Program-made: the position numbers and the translations under genes
Part shown: piece after piece, positions 46,636-54,406 of the stretch
How positions within the stretch are numbered: position 1 is the first letter of the stretch
Layout of the letters: every line of letters starts with the position of its first letter
The notes under the pieces: model-generated
What the model was told of the DNA's origin: nothing
Databases searched by the model: none
Seen by the model: the letters and a program-made list of their open reading frames with translations, nothing else
From: Ewingella sp. CoE-038-23
Lineage (GTDB): Bacteria; Pseudomonadota; Gammaproteobacteria; Enterobacterales; Enterobacteriaceae
NCBI RefSeq assembly: GCF_040419245.1
Contig: NZ_JAZHOH010000001.1
Location: forward strand, 2,232,001-2,296,000
Direction of reading: 5' to 3'
DNA length: 64,000 nucleotides

Positions 46636-48272
46636 TGTTTATCTCCTGGTGAACGATTTAATAACTGCTCACGCACTTTAATGAGGTGTGCTGTGATTTG
46701 GGCGGGTGATGCTGGTTCAGGGCTGGCGAGCTTGAATTCCTGTTCCATCTGTTCCGGCTTGTGCTTCTCGCGTCCCTTAGCAAAGGCGATGCGTTTATGT
46801 CTGATGTAGTTGCTAACCTCAGGCGATAATTGAGCCGGCTGATCGCTTAGCCCCTTCGGCCATGTACCGAATTTGTCCTTGAAGGTGTGAGCACACCAAC
46901 CATCACTGACCGGTTTTCCTTCCATAGCGCGCTTGCGCTGATAGAAGATGATCTGCGACCACCAAGACTGTTTATCCTTATGCGTGGGCACTTTTTTCTT
47001 TCCGCTGAGTTTTTTCAGTCCACGAGTGGTGTCGGTCTCAACATCCTCCCCGACCAACGGTTTGAAACCACATTTCGGGCAAACGTATACCCCTGCCGGT
47101 TTCATGAAATGGCACTGGTTACATTCTTTGGGGAGTTTTTCGAGCTTCTCCGCTGCCTTTTGTGCTGCAGCATCTTTCATGCCGTCACTTTTCGTTGGCA
47201 ACTCGTCATATTCAATGCTTTCCGGGAAGCCTAACCGGATAACTGATCCTGAATGGTCAAACACAAGACAGGCATCCTTGCCCGGAGCAGTGCGTAATCC
47301 ACGCCCGATAGTCTGCAGCCAGCGAGTTTCTGATTTTGTCGGACGTGCATAGATAATCGCCCTCACGTCACTATCAAATCCGGCAATCAGTGTTCCCACG
47401 CTCACAAGAACCTTCGTAGCACCCTGCTCAAACCTGTGAATAATCATCAGGCGTTCATCGTGTGGCGTATCAGCAGTCATAACCTCAGCATTCACGCCTG
47501 CCTGATTAAACCCTATCGTCACAAAATTGGCATGGTTCACGTTTACGCAAAAGGCAACGGTTGGCAGATCTTTACCATGGGCAAGCCAGTTGCTAACGAT
47601 GTCGCCCACCAGCTCAGAGCCACACATGATCTCGGCAACTTCATCTTCTTTGAAATCGGTGCCATATTCATCTGAACGAGTAGTTTTGACTTTGCTCAGA
47701 TCCGGCTTAGTCGGCGCGAAGAATTCATATCCGCACAGAACACCTGTTTCCATAAGTTCTTTGATGGTTGTCGGTTTGATCAGGCGCTGGTAATACTTTC
47801 CGAGGAATGGAGCAAACGGGGTGCCTGAAAGACCGATCACCTTCACTTTGGTTTCTTCTGTCAGAAACTTGATAACTTCGAGCATCTTTTTGCGGCGAAG
47901 GTGAGCTTCGTCAATGATCAGCAAATCGATGTTTTCAGGGAAATCACGCCGGATCAGTGTGTCAGCAGAGGCAATCTGAATAAGGCGCTCAGGGTCGTGG
48001 TTAGGATGATCGCGCCAGATAAAGCCGATTTCTTCTTCTGGTAGCCCATATTCGACAAAGCGTTTGGCTGTTTGGGTGATGAGTACTGTGTATGGGCAGA
48101 CCATCAGAACGCGCATACCGCGTGAGACGAACCCGTCAGTGATGAATGCACTTAGCCCAGTCTTACCGCTACCTGTAGGGCTGTAGACCATGAACGAGTT
48201 GTACTGTTTCCAGTCGCGTCGTAACATGTCCAGCGCTCGTTGCTGTGCTAAATTTGCAGTGATGTTAAGCAT
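46632..48272 (-). CDS. SF2 DEAD/DEAH-box helicase for phage replication
   Basis: 546 residues from ATG 48272, with GAGG six bases upstream. Motif I SPTGSGKTGL, motif II DLLIIDEAHLRR, motif III GLSGTPFAPF and motif VI TIGRGLRTAPG are all present. A Cys-rich zinc element (CNQCHFMKPAGVYVCPKCG) follows the helicase core. Its pairing with a Toprim primase forms a replication module unlike lambda O/P. Confidence 0.9.
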   Translation of the reverse strand: MLNITANLAQQRALDMLRRDWKQYNSFMVYSPTGSGKTGLSAFITDGFVSRGMRVLMVCPYTVLITQTAKRFVEYGLPEEEIGFIWRDHPNHDPERLIQIASADTLIRRDFPENIDLLIIDEAHLRRKKMLEVIKFLTEETKVKVIGLSGTPFAPFLGKYYQRLIKPTTIKELMETGVLCGYEFFAPTKPDLSKVKTTRSDEYGTDFKEDEVAEIMCGSELVGDIVSNWLAHGKDLPTVAFCVNVNHANFVTIGFNQAGVNAEVMTADTPHDERLMIIHRFEQGATKVLVSVGTLIAGFDSDVRAIIYARPTKSETRWLQTIGRGLRTAPGKDACLVFDHSGSVIRLGFPESIEYDELPTKSDGMKDAAAQKAAEKLEKLPKECNQCHFMKPAGVYVCPKCGFKPLVGEDVETDTTRGLKKLSGKKKVPTHKDKQSWWSQIIFYQRKRAMEGKPVSDGWCAHTFKDKFGTWPKGLSDQPAQLSPEVSNYIRHKRIAFAKGREKHKPEQMEQEFKLASPEPASPAQITAHLIKVREQLLNRSPGDKQ

Positions 48273-48372
48273 GTTGTACCTCAGCAAGGACCGGCACGGT
48301 ATAACTCGCCAAAGTGTGACGTGTCGGTTTCTTGCTTCCCTTCGAGGTTTCAGCGTTCAAATAGAATTTCAT
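48265..48372 (-). CDS. 35-residue ORF coupled to the helicase gene
   Basis: MKFYLNAETSKGSKKPTRHT and on to VQHA; AAGGGGAAG lies 7 nt upstream of ATG 48372. It ends 8 bp inside the helicase start, and its coding part contains the helicase ribosome binding site. This is typical of a translated, coupled leader gene. Basic, no known family. Confidence 0.5.
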   Translation of the reverse strand: MKFYLNAETSKGSKKPTRHTLASYTVPVLAEVQHA

Positions 48373-48534
48373 CGAAAACTTCCCCTTCAGTGATAAATTC
48401 GCTTAGCCAGAACCGAAGCCCTGACCGGTTATGCGGCTAACCTTCTAGCCATCTAAACTTCTGTGTCGCTTTTTCTAAAGACAGTGATCATCTTTAAGTA
48501 AAGAGCCCTTCCTTTGGCTAGGCCTTCCCTAACA

Positions 48535-48592
48535 CCCCTCTTTCAAAGATCACCCCCCAAACCCCCCTAGAAAGTTTTCTCCCCTCTTCCCC
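48535..48592 (-). other. G-rich tract in the early leader
   Basis: On the minus (transcribed) strand five G runs (lengths 4, 4, 6, 6 and 4) occur within 58 bases. Such a tract could form a G-quadruplex in RNA or single-stranded DNA. It lies between the cro-side genes and the replication genes. Confidence 0.5.
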
Positions 48593-48640
48593 ATTCGTAC
48601 CACTTTGCTAGTACAGGTTCTGAAGGCTTTCTTGGAGGGC

Positions 48641-48922
48641 TCACCCACCGACCAGTTTCGGTTTAGCTGTTAAACCTGAGCTGGCTGCTGAGTACTTCCG
48701 GACAAACTCCCTGAGGCGCGTATTTGCTTCGTGACGCGCTTTGTTTTCCTGTTTAAAACTTACCGGCTCGCTATCCCATGCCATCTGGTAAACTTCTGCG
48801 TACCTTGTCGCGATTTTCCCTCTTGCTGCTGGGCCTAACTCACTCAGCATGGTTTGAATCCACTCACCATCTGCCTCACTGAATACAGACGGCATAACCG
48901 TCCGGTGATAGTCATGAGCCAT
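48641..48922 (-). CDS. Early phage protein after cro
   Basis: 93 residues, MAHDYHRTVMPSVFSEADGE then IQTMLSELGPAARGKIATRY and a basic C-terminus (HEANTRLREFVRKY). It overlaps cro by 11 bp, in the place of cII in lambda, but it does not look like CII. It may be a replication or regulatory accessory; function unknown. Confidence 0.7.
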   Translation of the reverse strand: MAHDYHRTVMPSVFSEADGEWIQTMLSELGPAARGKIATRYAEVYQMAWDSEPVSFKQENKARHEANTRLREFVRKYSAASSGLTAKPKLVGG

Positions 48923-49124
48923 TTGATTTGCTTCGTGGACCTCTTTTCGAAGGGAACGTCTTCACCTCGTATGCCTCAAGAACGCCGTTTTCTTTAACGG
49001 AAACATGGATAGTTCTTCCTGACTGAAGTGCTTTACTGATGGCTATTTGAGTTACGCCGAGGGCATTCCCGGTACGGACTTGCCCATGTTCAGCTACATA
49101 GTCTTTAAGGGTCATTGAAGTCAT
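48912..49124 (-). CDS. cro: Cro-type repressor
   Basis: 70 residues. MTLKDYVAEHGQVRTGNALG and VTQIAISKALQSGRTIHV form the Cro helix-turn-helix, ending in a basic tail (PSKRGPRSKS). The start at 49124 has AGAGG four bases upstream; ATG 49115 is an alternative. It is divergent from cI over an operator-bearing gap and opens the rightward-type early operon. Confidence 0.85.
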   Translation of the reverse strand: MTSMTLKDYVAEHGQVRTGNALGVTQIAISKALQSGRTIHVSVKENGVLEAYEVKTFPSKRGPRSKSNGS

Positions 49125-49146
49125 ATAACCTCTAGCTATAGATTAA

Positions 49147-49210
49147 TAATATCAAAAGTATTAACATTAAAGATACTATATGTAGGAGACACTTTCAAAC
49201 TAAAGGTATT
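49147..49210. promoter_or_regulatory. OR-like operator/promoter region between cro and cI
   Basis: AT-rich divergent gap with repeated AGTATT/AATACT/GTATT words. One near-palindrome is TAATATCAAAAGTATTA (49147-49163), and further half sites lie at AGATACT and AAGGTATT. Cro and CI would compete here for the two divergent promoters. cI has only a weak distant ribosome binding site, which fits a leaderless or near-leaderless maintenance message. Confidence 0.6.
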
Positions 49211-49221
49211 AAAATAAAATC

Positions 49222-49923
49222 ATGGAAAAGAAAAGAACCCTGACGACAGAACAGCTTCAAGACGCAAGCAGGCTTAAAGCTTTGTATGAGTCAAAGAAAA
49301 AAGAATTAGGCATTACGCAGCAAGATGTAGCTGATCAGTTAGAGATCTCGCAGGGTGCCGTAGGTCATTACTTAAACGGTCGAAACCCGATAAACCTCAA
49401 TGTTGCAGCTGTTTTCGCGAACCTATTACAAGTGCAAATCGCCGACTTCAGCCCTTCCATAGCGGCAGAGGCTGAACGCCTATCGAGAGCGTCCAATGTT
49501 TCATACGTCAGCGTAGCTAAGCCTAGGAATAGTTACCCATTAATAAGCTGGGTAAGCGCTGGCTCTTGGTGTGAGGCTGTAGAACCCTACACACTCAAAG
49601 AGATTGAAGAGTGGTATGAATCAGATGCCCACGTCGAGGGAACGGCGTTCTGGCTTAAGGTACAGGGTGACTCCATGACCTCCCCTGTAGGCCTGAGCAT
49701 TCCAGAGGGAATGAATATTCTGGTAGATACAGGGAAAGAAGCCAAAAACGGAAGCCTTGTCATAGCTAAGCTAACCGATGCAAACGAGGCCACATTCAAA
49801 AAATTGGTGATTGATGGTGGTTCGACATATCTCAAACCACTAAATCCTCAATACCCTCTGCTCCAAGTGAATGGAAACTGCAAAATCATCGGAGTAGTTG
49901 TTCAGGCCATGATGTGGTTGTGA
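49222..49923 (+). CDS. cI: CI-like repressor, LexA-type self-cleaving
   Basis: 233 residues. The N-terminal helix-turn-helix is GITQQDVADQLEISQGAVGH and the C-terminal domain is of S24 type. The cleavage site is Ala113-Gly114 (VSAGSW), the nucleophile Ser151 (VQGDSMTSP) and the base Lys near 194 (TFKKLVID). RecA filaments should trigger self-cleavage, so the prophage is SOS-inducible. A strong terminator follows. Confidence 0.92.
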   Translation: MEKKRTLTTEQLQDASRLKALYESKKKELGITQQDVADQLEISQGAVGHYLNGRNPINLNVAAVFANLLQVQIADFSPSIAAEAERLSRASNVSYVSVAKPRNSYPLISWVSAGSWCEAVEPYTLKEIEEWYESDAHVEGTAFWLKVQGDSMTSPVGLSIPEGMNILVDTGKEAKNGSLVIAKLTDANEATFKKLVIDGGSTYLKPLNPQYPLLQVNGNCKIIGVVVQAMMWL

Positions 49924-49944
49924 GCACTCCACCAAGCAGTCTTA

Positions 49945-49968
49945 GCCCGCGAATGCGGGTTTTTTTTG
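49945..49968 (+). terminator. Terminator after cI
   Basis: CCCGC/GCGGG stem with a GAAT loop followed by T8. It separates the cI transcript from the downstream early operon, which therefore needs its own promoter. Confidence 0.85.
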
Positions 49969-50005
49969 GTTTAGATAAAATTTAATATCATGTAAATCAA
50001 TAAGT

Positions 50006-50070
50006 AATACTTTAAATACTACGTTTTTATACTTTTAGTATTGTTAATATTAGAACTTTGAGTATTATTA
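50006..50070. promoter_or_regulatory. OL-like operator/promoter region before the early operon
   Basis: Very AT-rich stretch with the same words as the cro-cI gap: AATACTTTAAATACT (50006-50020), the palindrome ATACTTTTAGTAT (50029-50041) and GAGTATTATTA (50060-50070). Two such clusters on either side of cI match the OL/OR plan of lambda. It should contain the promoter of the plus-strand early operon. Confidence 0.6.
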
Positions 50071-50099
50071 CCTCAGCGGCAAACAACGGAGCTAATGAG

Positions 50100-50396
50100 A
50101 TGACTGATACAAAAATAAATATTCAAACAACTTCCTTCGATATTCATCAAAAACTCAAAGCTGCCGGATCTGAAATAAGTTATTTCATGCCTGTATCAGG
50201 TCATAACGAGAATGCAGCATATATATTTTTCACCTCTTTTCTCGATGTGCCTGAATACCAAATTTATGAAAGAAATGAATTCGGTTTCGTTCTTGTGGAT
50301 TTCTTCAACTCATATGAAGAGGCTTGCACCCACGCTAAAGAGATTTTAGACAAGTCCCCCAAATTTAAAAATTCAGTTTGCTGTTCCAGCAAATAA
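50100..50396 (+). CDS. Early phage protein, unknown
   Basis: 98 residues from ATG 50100 (GGAG eight bases upstream), MTDTKINIQTTSFDIHQKLK. It is the first gene of the operon controlled by the OL-like region, the place where lambda has N, but it is acidic and not Arg-rich, so it is not an N-type antiterminator. Function unknown. Confidence 0.65.
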   Translation: MTDTKINIQTTSFDIHQKLKAAGSEISYFMPVSGHNENAAYIFFTSFLDVPEYQIYERNEFGFVLVDFFNSYEEACTHAKEILDKSPKFKNSVCCSSK

Positions 50397-50431
50397 AAAA
50401 ATTCATTCCAAACAAATCATGGTGAATACAA

Positions 50432-50716
50432 ATGCCTAACTTAGCTGATTTGATGATTTCTGTAGATGGAAAGAAATTAAGCAAAGATGAATACAAAGCT
50501 CATGAAAGTAATGCAGGAATGGGGATTGATTATATCGTTAATGGAATCCGTTCAGTTGCAAACCTAATGTTCTGGGCTGCTAGCAACGATCATTATGCAG
50601 ATGCGAAAAGTGACATGCAAAATGTTGGTCTTTTAATATCTGCCAATATGGAGATTCTGGAAAAAATGATTGAAATAGAATCTTGCGCAAGCTTCAACAT
50701 TAATAAGGACAAATAA
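50432..50716 (+). CDS. Small helical early protein
   Basis: 94 residues with a helical hairpin core (MGIDYIVNGIRSVANLMFWA, then DMQNVGLLISANMEILEKMI). It shares this layout with several smaller genes further along the operon. Function unknown. Confidence 0.65.
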   Translation: MPNLADLMISVDGKKLSKDEYKAHESNAGMGIDYIVNGIRSVANLMFWAASNDHYADAKSDMQNVGLLISANMEILEKMIEIESCASFNINKDK

Positions 50717-50717
50717 A

Positions 50718-50930
50718 ATGATGCACTGCCCTATTTGTTCTCATGTAGCTCATACACGCACAAGTCGTTATTTGAGTGAATCCACCAAGGAGCGGCACCA
50801 TCAATGCCAAAATAAAGAGTGCGAATGTCGTTTTGTTACCCTCGAGTCATTGGCTCGTATTATTTGCAAGCGCGGGAATAAACATCAAGTTGCACGTGCA
50901 ACAGGTGGAACCTCAGAGGTGAAAGTATGA
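50718..50930 (+). CDS. Ogr/Delta-like zinc-finger transcription activator
   Basis: 70 residues (start at 50718 or 50721). CPICSHVAHTRTSRYLSEST, then ERHHQCQNKECECRFVTLES, gives the Cys-x2-Cys ... Cys-x4-Cys zinc site and the HxRTSRY and FVTLES motifs of P2 Ogr and P4 Delta. In P2 these activate late promoters. Here the phage has a Q antiterminator instead, so the target may be another element. Confidence 0.85.
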   Translation: MMHCPICSHVAHTRTSRYLSESTKERHHQCQNKECECRFVTLESLARIICKRGNKHQVARATGGTSEVKV

Positions 50931-51217
50931 TTAACGTGACATGTCACTGTGATTCGGCTCTGGCTTCAACGCCCGTTAAACACCAGAGCCTAACCCTAAA
51001 CATTAATACCTGCGACGGTGTTGAGAATAAGGCTGAGTCGAATACTAGCACAAGCACATTTGTTTTTGCATCTGTCTTGCGCTCAGACCCTAATGCCAAG
51101 CCTGTTATGCGTCGCGTTGTGGCCCGCAGTGAGAAAGAAGCTCGCCGCCAGCTGTCAAGTCAGTACGTATTGTCGTTAGGTTCTCGCCTCCCGATTAACG
51201 AGGTGACATATGCATAA
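50927..51217 (+). CDS. Icd-like (host cell division inhibitor-like) protein
   Basis: 96 residues. The C-terminal half, FVFASVLRSDPNAKPVMRRV and SEKEARRQLSSQYVLSLGSR followed by LP, matches the short conserved region of Icd-like/Ash-like phage proteins. P1 Icd blocks host division; most relatives are untested. It overlaps its neighbours by 4 and 8 bp. Confidence 0.6.
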   Translation: MINVTCHCDSALASTPVKHQSLTLNINTCDGVENKAESNTSTSTFVFASVLRSDPNAKPVMRRVVARSEKEARRQLSSQYVLSLGSRLPINEVTYA

Positions 51218-51401
51218 CAACATCGTCATTCAAGTTAAGCCTGAATTCACAGGTCGCATAATGCTGCACATTAATGATGGACAGCTAGAGTCGCACGAAC
51301 CAATGCTGCCAGGTTATCACCTAACCACATTGCAGGGCTTTTTAGAAATGGCGCAAGCGGCAGGTTATCAAGTGAAGGAGATGCAAAATGGCAACAGTTA
51401 A
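51210..51401 (+). CDS. Small early protein, unknown
   Basis: 63 residues (MHNNIVIQVKPEFTGRIMLH ...), with a short beta part then YHLTTLQGFLEMAQAAGYQV. Overlaps both neighbours. No family recognised. Confidence 0.6.
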   Translation: MHNNIVIQVKPEFTGRIMLHINDGQLESHEPMLPGYHLTTLQGFLEMAQAAGYQVKEMQNGNS

Positions 51402-51567
51402 AAACGGTGATATCAACCTCGTAGATATTTTAAGCGATTTGGCAGCAATTCTTGATGCCGCAATGATTATTAGACTTAACCATGCAGACCACATTTTGGC
51501 GAATGAAATTGTTGAGTTTGCACAAGGATTGGCAAGCCGGGCAGCACAAGTGGGAGGGGCACAATAA
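51388..51567 (+). CDS. Tiny helical early protein
   Basis: 59 residues, MATVKNGDINLVDILSDLAA then ILANEIVEFAQGLASRAAQV. A two-helix hairpin with small residues. The stop and the next start overlap (TAATG), and GAAGGAG lies upstream. Together with its neighbours it forms a run of tiny coupled genes. Function unknown. Confidence 0.6.
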   Translation: MATVKNGDINLVDILSDLAAILDAAMIIRLNHADHILANEIVEFAQGLASRAAQVGGAQ

Positions 51568-51728
51568 TGAAAAACACACCACCATATAGCGCTGAGGATG
51601 CACTAATTAAAATAAAAGCATTGGCAGATGCGGCTTCATTTCTAACCGGAAGTGACCAAGAAAGAAGTATAGCTCTCGACCTTCTCGAAATTATTACTAA
51701 CATGGCTGAATTGGGGCAGAAATTATGA
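51567..51728 (+). CDS. Tiny helical early protein
   Basis: 53 residues, AEDALIKIKALADAASFLTG then IALDLLEIITNMAELGQKL. It has the same hairpin layout as the previous gene. The start is coupled by TAATG and the end by ATGA to the next gene. Function unknown. Confidence 0.6.
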   Translation: MKNTPPYSAEDALIKIKALADAASFLTGSDQERSIALDLLEIITNMAELGQKL

Positions 51729-51934
51729 ATGCAGAAACTAAAGGCTGTTTACTCAATGGGATTCGTGCTTGCATTCTCGACCTGAATTTCTCCGAAGGTG
51801 CATTACATGTAGTCCGCGATAATTTGCAGACTGATGGAGGATGGCAAGACGAATATTCCATCACCCATTTAGCAATTGAAAATATCAAGCAGGTTCGTCA
51901 CATGCTAAACCAACTTGAATTGGAGCACCTCTAA
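51725..51934 (+). CDS. Small early protein, unknown
   Basis: 69 residues, MNAETKGCLLNGIRACILDL then ITHLAIENIKQVRHMLNQLE. Two helices joined by a longer polar loop. ATGA coupling upstream, TAATG downstream. Function unknown. Confidence 0.6.
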   Translation: MNAETKGCLLNGIRACILDLNFSEGALHVVRDNLQTDGGWQDEYSITHLAIENIKQVRHMLNQLELEHL

Positions 51935-52152
51935 TGGCAAATCCCAAACTAACGCCAGTTGATTTCGACATGTTAGATGTGGGCGATGAATTATATGTCA
52001 TTGATGCAATGCTAACAGCCGTTAACAACTTCAATAAGTTTGAACGTGCTGAATACAATATGACGCTCGATGGAATGCTAATGATTATAGCTGCGCGAAT
52101 AATGCAACTAAAAGACACGGTGGATAAACACAATAAAGGCAAAACAAATTAA
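51934..52152 (+). CDS. Small helical early protein
   Basis: 72 residues, DVGDELYVIDAMLTAVNNFN then TLDGMLMIIAARIMQLKDTV. Last of the run of coupled tiny helical genes. Function unknown. Confidence 0.6.
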   Translation: MANPKLTPVDFDMLDVGDELYVIDAMLTAVNNFNKFERAEYNMTLDGMLMIIAARIMQLKDTVDKHNKGKTN

Positions 52153-52246
52153 TCATTAATATACAGAGTTAAATATCAAAAAAAATTAATTGCAGCCTCA
52201 CGGCTGGGGAATTCTGCAACCAAATTCCAGACAAGGAATATTTACG

Positions 52247-52618
52247 ATGACTAACAAAGAAAAAATTGAGCGTGACCGCCAGCGCATCGCCCTCGCCCAT
52301 CTCGATTACTGCTTCCGTCATTTTGGCGGATATCAGGTGCCAGTAACGGTACCCACCAGCAAGTTACCGGTGCTTGTCGAAATAACCGAAGTGAGCCTGT
52401 CCCGAATCATGATTGGCCACATTGAGCGCCTTGTTTACGAGGTGCGCGGCGCGGCTGATGGAGAACAGGCGGTAGTTGATACCTACGCCTCAATGTTCAA
52501 CCCCAGTCGCGGGAAACTGACGCCAGCAGGCCACGATTTCATGAAAGAGATGATGGCTGATGCGGTGACCGAAGCATTGCAGAACCCTAAGGCGTCAGAC
52601 CTTCAGGTGGTGATCTGA
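52247..52618 (+). CDS. Early phage protein, unknown
   Basis: 123 residues from ATG 52247 (AAGGA upstream), MTNKEKIERDRQRIALAHLD. Mixed alpha/beta, acidic. The stop overlaps the next start (TGATG). GC content rises from here on, compared with the AT-rich genes before it. Function unknown. Confidence 0.65.
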   Translation: MTNKEKIERDRQRIALAHLDYCFRHFGGYQVPVTVPTSKLPVLVEITEVSLSRIMIGHIERLVYEVRGAADGEQAVVDTYASMFNPSRGKLTPAGHDFMKEMMADAVTEALQNPKASDLQVVI

Positions 52619-52812
52619 TGGCCTCTTCATTCGCAGCGCTATGCAGCAAAGCGCAAGGGCTTGAAATGCAAAAACGGCACCGCCGCGCAGCAGTGGCTTG
52701 GCGAGAAGCGTTAGCGCTGGGCCTGACCGAAAAAGAGCGAGATCAGTGCGCCAGCAACGCCGCCCGCTGCTCTTACAGGGCGAAATACCAAGGCAAGCCA
52801 GAGGCGTTGTAA
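52618..52812 (+). CDS. ANR family (PerC/Aar-like) regulator
   Basis: 64 residues. SFAALCSKAQGLEMQKRHRR and AAVAWREALALGLTEKERDQ followed by CASNAARC match the ANR (AraC-negative regulator)/PerC signature. Such small proteins bind AraC-type regulators or act as activators in enteric pathogens, and are common in prophages. Its partner here is unknown. Confidence 0.7.
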   Translation: MASSFAALCSKAQGLEMQKRHRRAAVAWREALALGLTEKERDQCASNAARCSYRAKYQGKPEAL

Positions 52813-52814
52813 CC

Positions 52815-53036
52815 ATGACATTGACGGCAATACGAGTTCCAGAGTGGGTGCATAACCGGGCGGTGGACGTGCTGAGTCAGTACCGGAAGCAGCGATTAAA
52901 CCCGGTGCGGATCATCGGCACAGGGAACCTCTCTCTGAAAGTAAATCACCGCTGGCGGCTGCTATCGAAAGACAACGGCAAGAACTGGCAACTAATGAGT
53001 CACGAAAAATATAACGCGCAGAAGGACAGAAAATAA
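52815..53036 (+). CDS. ParE-like small phage protein
   Basis: 73 residues from ATG 52815; a longer overlapping frame upstream is out of context. VNHRWRLLSKDNGKNWQLMS then HEKYN resembles a short RelE/ParE-fold core found in enterobacterial prophages. No antitoxin gene is obvious next to it, so toxin activity is doubtful. The stop overlaps the next start (TAATG). Confidence 0.55.
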   Translation: MTLTAIRVPEWVHNRAVDVLSQYRKQRLNPVRIIGTGNLSLKVNHRWRLLSKDNGKNWQLMSHEKYNAQKDRK

Positions 53037-53536
53037 TGAGCAGTAAAAAACTCGAAGTGAAGCAACTGGTTGCAAAGCTTAAGCATATGCAGGAGCGCAC
53101 GGGGAATAAATTCCCTGACTGGATGCTCGATGAGAACAGATTCGGAAAAGGAGCGTTAACTGACGCTGAAATACATGAGTGGGCCGAAGCTTGCTGTCGG
53201 TCGATACGCGGCACGGTAGCCATGCTTTACCTCATTAAATGTGAAATACGCTGGGGGCTACGTGACGGAGAGTATCAATTTAAAACTGGTAATACCGTTA
53301 TTGGGTTAACTCGGGAGCTGGTTGAAAACGTGCTAATGCAACACGTTGAAAGTCCTCTACTTGAAACCAAGCAGGAACGTTTTATCGCAGTCTATCAGTT
53401 CTATAGAGCCAATGAAGAACGCCTTACTGATGCTGGGGAGGACTGGTTCGCCGGTTTTCTTGATGAGGTTTTTATTGATGTGGCAGCTCGGCTTCGTGCT
53501 GATGAAAAAGCGCCAGTAAAACCATCTATCCATTAA
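53036..53536 (+). CDS. Early phage protein, unknown
   Basis: 166 residues, MSSKKLEVKQLVAKLKHMQE. Helical, with IHEWAEACCRSIRGTVAMLY and FYRANEERLTDAGEDWFAGF. No family recognised. It lies directly before the ORF6N antirepressor gene. Confidence 0.6.
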   Translation: MSSKKLEVKQLVAKLKHMQERTGNKFPDWMLDENRFGKGALTDAEIHEWAEACCRSIRGTVAMLYLIKCEIRWGLRDGEYQFKTGNTVIGLTRELVENVLMQHVESPLLETKQERFIAVYQFYRANEERLTDAGEDWFAGFLDEVFIDVAARLRADEKAPVKPSIH

Positions 53537-53545
53537 GGAGCGCAC

Positions 53546-54406
53546 ATGACAACTAAAACTGAGCTGGCTCCTATGGGTGCCAAGGATTTACAGGTTATCG
53601 AGTATCGCGGCCAGCGTGTTGTTACTACTGAGCAACTGGCAGCGGGTTATGGTACTGACGCCGAGAACATTCGCCGAAACTTCAACCGCAATAAATCTCG
53701 ATTCGTTGAAGGTAAGCATTACTTCCAGATCTCGGGTAACGAGCTTGAAAATTTGCGCATCTCTTACAGTCCCGCGCAAATTTCGAACAAAACGCGCAGC
53801 CTGACGCTCTGGACAGAACGCGGCGCAGCCAATCACTCGAAGATGCTGGAGACTGACCAGGCGTGGGAATACTTCAACGATTTGAGTGAATTCTACTTCA
53901 CCAAGCGGCAGGCGCTGGCAGCACCTGTGGACTCATCCTCAATCGGTCGTAAGCAGTTGGCGATGATGGTGATTGAAGCCGAAGAAAGGCTTGAAGCGCT
54001 GGGGCTGCAAAACCAACATTTGGTAGCCACCGTCGATAGCTTGGAAAAGCACTTCGCCAAGGGCATGACGATCCCTGCCTTCTGCAAGTGCCTGAACGGG
54101 GTAAATACCAGCAAAGTGATGTGGTGGGCGCTGACTCGCAATTGGATTTTTGATGAACAGCGTGACCCAGAGAAAGAACCGCGCTGGCGCGTCGCCTCTT
54201 ATGCCCGCGATAAGTACCTGACCGAAGAGGAAACGGAAATCAAACCTCATGGGAAAGAATCGTTTCGCAAGAAAACGCCAGTGCTGCTTGAGAAAGGTTG
54301 CCACCGTATTTATGCGCTGTACCTGAAGGGTGAGTTGCCGATGAAAACCACATGGAACGGCGAGTTCAGCCACGACAAAGCCGTCTATACGCCGGAGGCC
54401 AAATAA
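53546..54406 (+). CDS. ORF6N/KilA-C-type antirepressor-like protein
   Basis: 286 residues. The ORF6N DNA-binding domain is clear (VIEYRGQRVVTTEQLAAGYG, IRRNFNRNKSRFVEGKHYFQ, SLTLWTERGAANHSKML). A KilA-C/Ant-type C-terminal domain (GMTIPAFCKCLNGVNTSKVM, then WRVASYARDKYL) follows. Such proteins relieve repression or change regulation after induction. The stop overlaps the next start (TAATG). Confidence 0.8.
   Translation: MTTKTELAPMGAKDLQVIEYRGQRVVTTEQLAAGYGTDAENIRRNFNRNKSRFVEGKHYFQISGNELENLRISYSPAQISNKTRSLTLWTERGAANHSKMLETDQAWEYFNDLSEFYFTKRQALAAPVDSSSIGRKQLAMMVIEAEERLEALGLQNQHLVATVDSLEKHFAKGMTIPAFCKCLNGVNTSKVMWWALTRNWIFDEQRDPEKEPRWRVASYARDKYLTEEETEIKPHGKESFRKKTPVLLEKGCHRIYALYLKGELPMKTTWNGEFSHDKAVYTPEAK

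Noticed and set aside
50100..50396. N-type antiterminator as first early gene
   Set aside because: The protein is not Arg-rich at its N-terminus, and no boxB-like hairpin is obvious nearby.
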